A stretch of DNA of 7,725 nucleotides from Chloroflexota bacterium (GTDB lineage Bacteria > Chloroflexota > Dehalococcoidia > Lucifugimonadales > JADFKI01): the NCBI GenBank assembly GCA_024648655.1, contig JAGGDZ010000022.1, forward strand, positions 1 through 7,725. Reading direction: 5' to 3'. Positions 1 to 4,641 of the stretch are shown piece by piece. The translations under genes were made by a program, and so were the position numbers. The notes under the pieces were generated by a model. The model was not told the DNA's origin and did not search any database. It saw nothing but the letters and a program-made list of their open reading frames with translations. The number at the start of each line of letters is the position of its first letter. The first letter of the stretch is position 1.

Positions 1-1
1 A

Positions 2-1006
2 CTCATCGAGTTCGCCGAACTGACGAACATCCCCGTGATGACCACCCTTGCAGGCAAGAGCGCATTCCCGGAGACTCACCCGCTCTCACTCGGCACGGGC
101 GCATCCTCCGGCACGCTCATGTGCGCGCGCTTCCTCGAAAACGCGGACCTTGTTGCCGGCATCGGCACGAGCTTCACCATCTCCAACTTCAACGCGCCCA
201 TGCCATCCGGCGTAACCCTCGCGCACATCACCAACTGCGCCGAGGACATCAACAAGGACTACCGCGCGGACTACGGCGCAGTTGGCGACGCCAAGGTTGT
301 GCTGCGCCAGATGATCGAAGAGGCAAAGAGTCAGATTGGCAATGCCGAGGGTCGCGGCGATGTGAACGGCGTCCGTGACGAGATAAAGAAGATACGCGAC
401 GAGTACATGGCGGAGTGGGGTCCCAACTTCGTCTCCGACGAGGTGCCCATCAGCCCATATCGCGTCTTCAACGAGATGATGGCGAACGTTGACATCGCCA
501 ATACCATCGTAACGCACGACTCCGGCTACCCGCGTGAGCAGATTGTCCCGTTCTGGCCCGTAACCACGCCGCGCGGCTACATCGGCTGGGGCAAGTCAAC
601 GCAGCTTGGCTATGGCCTGGGCCTGGCGCTCGGCGCGAAGATGGCAGCCCCCGACAAGACCGTCATCAACATAATGGGCGATGCCGCCTTCGGCATGGCG
701 GGCTTGGATATCGAGACCGCCGCCCGCTCCAACATCGGCACGCTCACCATTATCCTGAACAATGGCGTAATGACCCACTACTACGACCACTTCCCGCATG
801 CCACAGAGCACTGGGGCAGCAACAGGCTGGGCGGTGAGTACGCGAAGGTCGCAGAGGGCTTGGGCGCATACGCAGAGCGTGTGGACAACCCCGACGAGGT
901 GAACGGCGCCATCAAGCGCGCACTCGAAGCAACCAAGGAAGACCGTCCCGCCGTCCTCGAAATGATGACCAAGGAAGAGGAGAATATCTCCCGCTACTGG
1001 CGCTAA
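2..1006 (+). CDS. TPP-dependent enzyme, acetolactate-synthase-like (3' part, cut at window start)
   Basis: The frame is open from base 2 to TAA at 1004-1006, giving 334 codons. The family is usually about 550-600 residues, so the N-terminal pyrimidine-binding domain with its catalytic Glu lies outside the window; the GTG at 35 is internal. Bases 2 to about 330 encode the end of the central domain (VMTTLAGKSAFPETHPLSLG). The rest is the C-terminal TPP-binding domain. The thiamine/Mg signature starts at GDAAF (677) and ends with Asn-Asn at 758-763, about 29 residues, as the family requires. The strip before it (STQLGYGLGLALGAKMAAPD) is also typical. Known members decarboxylate 2-oxo acids or related acyl compounds and may ligate the product to a second carbonyl. 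The substrate cannot be read from this part. It is probably cytosolic and ends its transcription unit, since a terminator follows. The family call is secure; the reaction is not. Confidence 0.9.
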   Translation, partial: LIEFAELTNIPVMTTLAGKSAFPETHPLSLGTGASSGTLMCARFLENADLVAGIGTSFTISNFNAPMPSGVTLAHITNCAEDINKDYRADYGAVGDAKVVLRQMIEEAKSQIGNAEGRGDVNGVRDEIKKIRDEYMAEWGPNFVSDEVPISPYRVFNEMMANVDIANTIVTHDSGYPREQIVPFWPVTTPRGYIGWGKSTQLGYGLGLALGAKMAAPDKTVINIMGDAAFGMAGLDIETAARSNIGTLTIILNNGVMTHYYDHFPHATEHWGSNRLGGEYAKVAEGLGAYAERVDNPDEVNGAIKRALEATKEDRPAVLEMMTKEEENISRYWR

Positions 1007-1040
1007 GCTGCAACTAACAGGATTACCAGTTAGAAAGAAA

Positions 1041-1081
1041 TCCCTCCAAGCAGGCACACTCTACTTGGAGGGACTTTTTAT
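1041..1081 (+). terminator. Rho-independent terminator after the TPP enzyme gene
   Basis: A perfect 10-bp stem pairs TCCCTCCAAG (1041-1050) with CTTGGAGGGA (1064-1073) around a 13-nt loop, and the tract CTTTTTATTT follows directly. It starts 35 bases after the TAA of the TPP enzyme gene. This is a classic intrinsic terminator on the plus strand. It also separates the TPP gene from the degraded lipoprotein gene downstream, which must therefore have had its own promoter. Confidence 0.88.
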
Positions 1082-1224
1082 TTGTGGAATATAGCCGGTG
1101 TCGAACTGCTGAAATATAACACTTGATTCTTGTCATTGTGCTTGCTGCGTTAGCAACTGCCTGTACTCCGGATTCCGGCGCTGCTACCACACCCGTTGAT
1201 GTGATGGACTTCGATGCTCTCAAT

Positions 1225-1252
1225 GAGTGGTACTCATCGAGTGGTACTCATC
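1225..1252 (+). repeat. Perfect 14-bp tandem duplication
   Basis: GAGTGGTACTCATC occurs twice, at 1225-1238 and 1239-1252, with no mismatch. Fourteen is not a multiple of three, so the second copy shifts the frame of the lipoprotein-like gene. A perfect match suggests a recent event. Confidence 0.95.
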
Positions 1253-1253
1253 C

Positions 1254-1288
1254 GATATCCTTGCAGACAATATCCTTGCAGACGATAT
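1254..1288 (+). repeat. 15-bp in-frame tandem duplication (DILAD/NILAD)
   Basis: GATATCCTTGCAGAC (1254-1268) is followed by AATATCCTTGCAGAC (1269-1283), with 14 of 15 bases identical, then a partial third GATAT (1284-1288). It encodes DILAD-NILAD-DI and keeps the frame. It begins one base after the 14-bp duplication, so two independent slippage-type events lie side by side. Confidence 0.92.
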
Positions 1289-1549
1289 AAGAGAGGCATA
1301 TCGAAATATAGGCAAGCAACCTCCGGCAGTAGGTCACTTCGCCCAGGCTTGCGTCTTATCGCGTAAGGCAGGCTTTGTTAAGGATATTAGCAGGGAAGAG
1401 CTTGCAAACCGGACGCGCAGCGATGCTTACTACACCGCTTACAATGTGGGCATCGCGTGGATGCTTGCCGGAGGAACCTCCGATGAACAAATGAAATGGT
1501 GCGACAGGATAGTTGCGTTGTATGATTTTGAGCCGTGGTTTGGCAACAA

Positions 1550-1612
1550 GATTGAGTGGTAGGTTTGCGCGCTCGCACGTACTCTCAAACGCCAAATTCT
1601 AGCCACTCAATC
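1550..1612. repeat. Inverted repeat between convergent gene ends
   Basis: GATTGAGTGG (1550-1559) pairs with CCACTCAATC (1603-1612). Inside these arms, GTTTG (1563-1567) pairs with CAAAC (1586-1590). The structure spans the stop codon of the lipoprotein-like gene and lies just before the end of the convergent dienelactone hydrolase gene. It has no T-tract on either strand, so a termination role is only possible. Confidence 0.4.
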
Positions 1613-1626
1613 CCGTCGGGTACCCG

Positions 1627-2391
1627 TTAACTCAGGTGTTTGCCGATGAAGTCGAACAGCTTATTCCAGCCGTCCACCGCCTGCTCCTGCCGGTACGCGC
1701 CGCGGTCGTAGTAGAAGAAGCCGTGTCCCGCGCCCTCGTACATGTGGAACTCGTAGTCCTTGCCCGCATCCTTCAGTGCCTGCTCGTGCTGCTCCACCTG
1801 CTCCGGCGTCGGGCTTGCGTCCTCAGCGCCGAACAACCCCAGCAGCGGGCATGACAGATCGGCAGTATAGTCTATGGGCGCGACCGGCTGTTGTGGCGGC
1901 CTGTCGTCCTCGGCCTGCACCACGCGCCCGCCCCAGCACTCGACCGCAGCGTCGAACGACGTCGAGCGGCAGGCGCACAGGAAGGCATGCCGTCCACCCG
2001 AGCATGTGCCGAATACGCCCACCTTGCCGTTCGAGTACGGCAGTGAGCGGATATACGCCGCCGCAGCGGACATATCGGCGACCACCTGATCATCGGGGGC
2101 GCCGCCCTCCCCACGAGCCTTCGCAGCGACATCGTCCGGCGTGCCGTGTCCGAAGCGGTGATACAGGTCCGGTGAGATAGCGAGATAGCCATGGTGCGCG
2201 AACTTGCGCGTGAAGTCGCGGTACAGCTCGTCCCAGCCCGGCAGATGGTGAATCAGCACCATCGCGGGGAACGGCCCATCGCCCAGCGGCCGCGCGAAGT
2301 AGGTGTTAATGGCATCGCCATTCGCCCCGTTGATGGTGATGGTTTCCGCAATCATCCCTTCATATTGGTCGGTCGTATAGTTATGCGGCAT
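1627..2391 (-). CDS. Dienelactone hydrolase family protein (alpha/beta hydrolase, Cys nucleophile)
   Basis: The product has 254 residues, close to the 230-250 usual for this family. Dienelactone hydrolases open the lactone ring of dienelactone to maleylacetate in chlorocatechol breakdown, but many relatives act on other esters or lactones. The nucleophile elbow is GTCSGG (residues 128-133) with Cys130, where the family has Cys instead of the more common Ser. The remaining triad members are Asp191 in FGAED and His223 in GAGHGF. The segment GYLAISPDLYHR (69-80) is a family hallmark. No signal peptide is seen, so it should be cytosolic. The start is chosen at 2389-2391 because AGGAGG lies 7 bases upstream. 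The frame stays open to 2484, but those extra 31 residues are not family-like. Where the classical enzyme has VIAQEIFG with a Cys-contacting Glu, this one reads VLIHHLPG. It faces the methyltransferase gene divergently. Confidence 0.9.
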   Translation of the reverse strand: MPHNYTTDQYEGMIAETITINGANGDAINTYFARPLGDGPFPAMVLIHHLPGWDELYRDFTRKFAHHGYLAISPDLYHRFGHGTPDDVAAKARGEGGAPDDQVVADMSAAAAYIRSLPYSNGKVGVFGTCSGGRHAFLCACRSTSFDAAVECWGGRVVQAEDDRPPQQPVAPIDYTADLSCPLLGLFGAEDASPTPEQVEQHEQALKDAGKDYEFHMYEGAGHGFFYYDRGAYRQEQAVDGWNKLFDFIGKHLS

Positions 2392-2395
2392 AAGT

Positions 2396-2405
2396 GCGCC
2401 TCCTT
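2396..2405 (-). promoter_or_regulatory. Strong ribosome binding site deciding the dienelactone hydrolase start
   Basis: Read on the minus strand, AAGGAGGCG precedes the ATG at 2391-2389, with AGGAGG at 2404-2399 and 7 bases of spacing. This is near-perfect complementarity to the 16S 3' end. It rules against the longer in-frame start at 2484. Confidence 0.8.
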
Positions 2406-2424
2406 CTGTGATTGTTTGTGCGTC

Positions 2425-2430
2425 ATTGTA
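2425..2430 (-). promoter_or_regulatory. Possible -10 element for the dienelactone hydrolase gene
   Basis: The minus strand reads TACAAT here, five of six matches to the consensus -10, and would give a leader of roughly 27 bases. I find no good -35 at 16-18 bases upstream. The plus strand upstream of the FAH-family gene also shows GTACAAT (3628-3634), which lends slight support. Confidence 0.25.
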
Positions 2431-2564
2431 CGTATTCTGCGCCATTCCAGTTTTGGAAGCGCCAATATGGTAATGCCTAACCACTTTTGGCGCAAATGCG
2501 CGCAGATTCGAAACTGCGCTCGAACTCTACCCCGCGCTCTCCATAACTAAATTCCATCATCAAT

Positions 2565-2588
2565 AGCAGTATCAGAAGCAGTATCAGT
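2565..2588 (+). repeat. 12-bp tandem repeat in the divergent intergenic region
   Basis: AGCAGTATCAGA (2565-2576) is followed by AGCAGTATCAGT (2577-2588), with 11 of 12 bases identical. Related short pieces (AATATCAGAAATCGTATCAA) continue just downstream. It lies upstream of the methyltransferase gene and could be a pair of protein-binding sites or simple slippage. Confidence 0.75.
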
Positions 2589-2700
2589 TGCCGCGAATAT
2601 CAGAAATCGTATCAACTGGAAATGCGAAGCGGCGGGGAAATGTAATATGCTATCCCCGTTACCGACCATTACACCCGATCCAATTCTTGAGGTACACATT

Positions 2701-3588
2701 ATGAATACGGTGATTAAGAATACGGTGATTGAAGCGTGGCGCGAACGGATGCAGGCGTATGACCGCTATATGGCGGCGCTGCGCGGCAACGGAGATGAAC
2801 ACGGCAATGGGGGTGGTCACGGTCATAGCCATGGGCATGGGCACGGCAGAGGCACACAACGATTCAGCTACACCAACAAGCCCCTTGACCCCTTACGCAT
2901 GGACGATCCGGTAGTTAACGCCCTATTCAACATTCTGGGAACGGACGCTGAAGTCCTTGATGTCGGCGGCGGATCGGGTCGGCTTGCGCTGCCCCTGGCG
3001 ACGCGAGCAAAGCAAGTAACCGTAGTGGAGCCGTCCGAAGAATCGGTCGAATTGCTGCGCGAACGAGCGGCAGAAGCCAGCATTACGAACATTGCCGTCA
3101 TCAACGAGCCGTGGGAAGACGTGCTCGAACCGACAGCAGACATCGTTTTATGCTCGCTCGTTCTGCACCACGTCATGGACGCGGCGCCCTTCGTGACAAA
3201 ATTGCAGAAACACACCAGGGATCGTGTGGTAATAGTGGAGATGATGGAAACGCCCGGCGCGGTGGAAATGCCCTTCTACGAGCGGGTGTACGGCTCTGCG
3301 CCGACCCCATTGCCGGGACTGCCGAAAGTGCTGGAACTGCTTTGGGCACTGAGAATCTTTCCGGATGTAAACATGGTCAGCCCGGAAACTGCCATTCTCG
3401 ATACCAACCGTGAAAGCGCGCTGGAGCACCTGCGACGCAGGCTTAGCGTAGAGGAAGGCACCGACGCGGACGAGCGCCTGCGCGCTGCAATGGAAGACCT
3501 GCTGGTGGATATCCCTGAAGGATTGACCGTTCGCGGCGCTCTTCCGAGACGGAGCGCGATCGTCTCCTGGCGACCGGCATGCGACTGA
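2701..3588 (+). CDS. Class I SAM-dependent methyltransferase with His/Gly-rich insert
   Basis: The product has 295 residues from the ATG at 2701, chosen because GAGG lies 8 bases upstream. An in-frame ATG at 2647 would add 18 unremarkable residues. After an N-terminal helix (EAWRERMQAYDRYMAAL, 11-27) comes a His/Gly stretch (31-50) with His at 34, 40, 42, 44, 46 and 48. The Rossmann core follows: motif I VLDVGGGSGRLALPLA (85-100) binds SAM, VTVVEPS (107-113) ends strand 2 with the acidic residue that holds the ribose, and ADIVLCSLVLHHV (147-159) is the strand 4 motif. The family moves a methyl group from SAM to a small molecule or macromolecule; nothing here fixes the acceptor. The His stretch could bind metal, which is inference. 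There is no signal or membrane segment. The C-terminal 90 residues are less conserved. It may share a transcript with the FAH-family gene 83 bases downstream. Confidence 0.85.
   Translation: MNTVIKNTVIEAWRERMQAYDRYMAALRGNGDEHGNGGGHGHSHGHGHGRGTQRFSYTNKPLDPLRMDDPVVNALFNILGTDAEVLDVGGGSGRLALPLATRAKQVTVVEPSEESVELLRERAAEASITNIAVINEPWEDVLEPTADIVLCSLVLHHVMDAAPFVTKLQKHTRDRVVIVEMMETPGAVEMPFYERVYGSAPTPLPGLPKVLELLWALRIFPDVNMVSPETAILDTNRESALEHLRRRLSVEEGTDADERLRAAMEDLLVDIPEGLTVRGALPRRSAIVSWRPACD
2704..2733 (+). repeat. 15-bp tandem duplication at the methyltransferase N-terminus (NTVIK/NTVIE)
   Basis: AATACGGTGATTAAG (2704-2718) is followed by AATACGGTGATTGAA (2719-2733), with 13 of 15 bases identical. 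It is in frame directly after the start codon and encodes NTVIK-NTVIE. Confidence 0.9.
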
Positions 3589-3628
3589 TCTCTCTGTATC
3601 CTGCCGCTCGATAATCCGCCCCGTAGTG

Positions 3629-3634
3629 TACAAT
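3629..3634 (+). promoter_or_regulatory. Possible -10 element before the FAH-family gene
   Basis: TACAAT lies 37 bases before the chosen start, within GTGTACAATACG. It matches the -10 consensus at five of six positions. No credible -35 is visible at the right distance, so the FAH-family gene could equally be read from the methyltransferase promoter. Confidence 0.25.
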
Positions 3635-3671
3635 ACGCGGGCTGAACAACCGACAAGCCGGAGGCATGCCG

Positions 3672-4427
3672 ATGCACATAGCGCGCTTTTCGCTGGATGA
3701 TCAAATACACTGGGGCATCGTCGAGGGTGACGAAATACGCACCATCGAGGGCGACCTTCATGATAGTCCCCGCGGCGGACGGCGACTCTGCGCCTTGTCG
3801 GACGTCCGCCTGCTTGCGCCCATAGATGCCTACGCCAACAAGGTCGTTGCTATCGCGGCGAATTACGGCGATAAGGCAGGACGCGACGGACCGGGCATTT
3901 TCATGAAGCAGCCCGGAACCGTCGTAGGAACCGGCGACCCCATCATCTACCCGCGCATAGGTGTTCGTATCATACACGAAGCCGAGGTCGGGATTGTCAT
4001 CGGCAGACAGGCAAGGCATGTAAGCGTTGAAGATGCGCTTGAATACGTGCTGGGCTACACTTGCGTCAACGATGTGAGCGCAGGCGAACTCACCAACAAC
4101 GATGTGGGCGCCGGCATGAGCCTGCGCTGGAAGCACTTCGACACCTTCTGCCCACTTGGTCCTGTTATCGCCACCGACATAGACGGGGACAATCTGCGCA
4201 TCCGGTGCCGCGTGAACGGGCAAACCCAAGTTGACGGCAACAGCGCCGACATGCTCTGGGGCATCGCCGAGCTGGTGAGCTGGGTGTCCGATGTGATGAC
4301 GCTATACCCCGGCGACATCATCCCCAGCGGCTGCCCCGGCGTTGACGAAATCAACATCGGCGATGTAGTGGAGGTCGAAGTGGAGGGTATAGGCGTCCTC
4401 CGCAACCCGGTGATTGCGGACAGCTAG
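3672..4427 (+). CDS. Fumarylacetoacetate hydrolase (FAH) family protein
   Basis: The product has 251 residues, typical of the short bacterial FAH family. Its members include fumarylpyruvate hydrolase, acylpyruvases and the isomerase/decarboxylase of homoprotocatechuate breakdown. The ATG at 3672 is chosen because GGAGG (3660-3664) lies 7 bases upstream and it gives the usual MHIARF opening; the ATG at 3666 is only one base from that site. Residues 1-50 form the small N-terminal domain. The catalytic fold has NYGDKA (64-69), FMKQP (77-81), the metal ligands Glu103 and Glu105 in IHEAEVGIVIG, Asp134 in CVNDVSA, and KHFDTFCPLGP (154-164). The end, YPGDIIPSGCPG to DVVEVEVEGIG, is the usual closing barrel. 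The divalent metal activates a 1,3-dicarbonyl-type substrate for C-C cleavage or isomerisation. The exact substrate cannot be told. It is cytosolic and convergent with the surface-protein gene. Confidence 0.9.
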   Translation: MHIARFSLDDQIHWGIVEGDEIRTIEGDLHDSPRGGRRLCALSDVRLLAPIDAYANKVVAIAANYGDKAGRDGPGIFMKQPGTVVGTGDPIIYPRIGVRIIHEAEVGIVIGRQARHVSVEDALEYVLGYTCVNDVSAGELTNNDVGAGMSLRWKHFDTFCPLGPVIATDIDGDNLRIRCRVNGQTQVDGNSADMLWGIAELVSWVSDVMTLYPGDIIPSGCPGVDEINIGDVVEVEVEGIGVLRNPVIADS

Positions 4428-4450
4428 CGAGCCTGTTACGAGCGCGCAGT

Positions 4451-4494
4451 AAGGCGTTATTATGATTCGCGGCCCTAAATCATAATAACGCCTT
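4451..4494. terminator. Perfect 17-bp hairpin between convergent genes, possible bidirectional terminator
   Basis: AAGGCGTTATTATGATT (4451-4467) and its exact reverse complement (4478-4494) flank a 10-base loop, CGCGGCCCTA. In RNA two further G-U pairs could extend the base. It lies 23 bases after the FAH-family stop and before the end of the opposite-strand unit, the usual place for a shared terminator. Neither strand has a T-tract after the stem, so intrinsic termination is not proven. It could instead block 3' exonucleases or be a dispersed palindromic repeat. Confidence 0.6.
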
Positions 4495-4536
4495 GTCAGC
4501 GGGTGCAGGCGCCACCCACGCCCGCCGTTCCTTTGC

Positions 4537-4641
4537 CTACGTGCCAGCAGCAATCATGGCCGCAAGGGCGTTCGCGAGCGCTGCGTCACCGTCTTTGGCG
4601 GCAATCTCCGCGTCCCGTTTTGAACGCCACCAGTACATCAT
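4537..4641 (-). CDS. Possible 34-residue ORF overlapping the stop of the surface-protein gene
   Basis: On the minus strand the large gene ends in TGA (4643-4641), and an ATG (4641-4639) shares its last A, giving the TGATG overlap typical of coupled genes. The ORF reads MMYWWRSKRDAEIAAKDGD, then an Ala-rich helix, AALANALAAMIAAGT, and a TAG at 4539-4537. It has an aromatic, basic head and an amphipathic Ala-rich tail, and its codons resemble those of neighbouring genes. I recognise no family and see no ribosome binding site except through coupling. It could be a chance ORF in 3' sequence; the overlap is the main support. Confidence 0.35.
   Translation of the reverse strand: MMYWWRSKRDAEIAAKDGDAALANALAAMIAAGT

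Larger units (their letters stand above)
1109..1562 (+). pseudogene. Small lipoprotein-like gene of unknown function, apparently frameshifted
   Basis: Two same-strand frames fit one another. From 1120 to the stop at 1288-1290 the frame reads LILVIVLAALATAC then TPDSGAATTPVDVMDFDALNEWYSS. That is a hydrophobic signal segment with a lipobox-like ATAC and a short polar spacer. The second frame, from GTG 1227 to TAG 1560-1562 (111 codons), carries the rest: about 90 helical, Trp/Tyr-rich residues ending FGNKIEW. The frames are separated by a perfect 14-bp tandem duplication (1225-1252). Removing one copy joins them as NEWYSSDILADNILADDIREAY. A second lesion seems to lie upstream. CTG-AAA-TAT-AAC-AC at 1109-1122 would give a normal start plus Lys if CTG was once ATG and one T were restored before the TTG at 1123. 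No good ribosome binding site is visible. I do not recognise the mature domain. Alternatively, a 111-residue cytosolic protein may start at GTG 1227, but the matching signal peptide argues against that. Confidence 0.6.
2392..2700. other. Divergent intergenic region (309 bp)
   Basis: This gap separates the divergent dienelactone hydrolase and methyltransferase genes and must hold both promoters. It contains the minus-strand ribosome binding site and candidate -10 listed separately, a small hairpin (TTCCA-GTTT-TGGAA, about 2450-2463), the 12-bp tandem repeat at 2565-2588, and AT-richer sequence from about 2540. Near 2635-2655 GGGGA and TCCCC could pair around an AT-rich loop ahead of the methyltransferase gene. 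I see no convincing gene on either strand. Confidence 0.6.

Noticed and set aside
86..1057. Long minus-strand ORFs opposite the TPP enzyme gene
   Set aside because: They are antisense shadows of a secure TPP enzyme. They show no family motif, and one crosses into the terminator region.
1636..2192. Several ORFs overlapping the dienelactone hydrolase gene on both strands
   Set aside because: The complete catalytic triad and strong ribosome binding site support only the 1627-2391 minus-strand frame. The others are low-complexity Arg/Pro-rich shadows.
2392..2484. N-terminal extension of the dienelactone hydrolase to 2484
   Set aside because: The extra 31 residues do not resemble the family or a signal peptide, and a strong ribosome binding site marks the start at 2391.
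3276..4229. 317-residue minus-strand ORF across the methyltransferase and FAH genes
   Set aside because: It runs antisense to two genes with intact motifs and has no recognisable domain or ribosome binding site. GC-rich codon structure explains the open frame.
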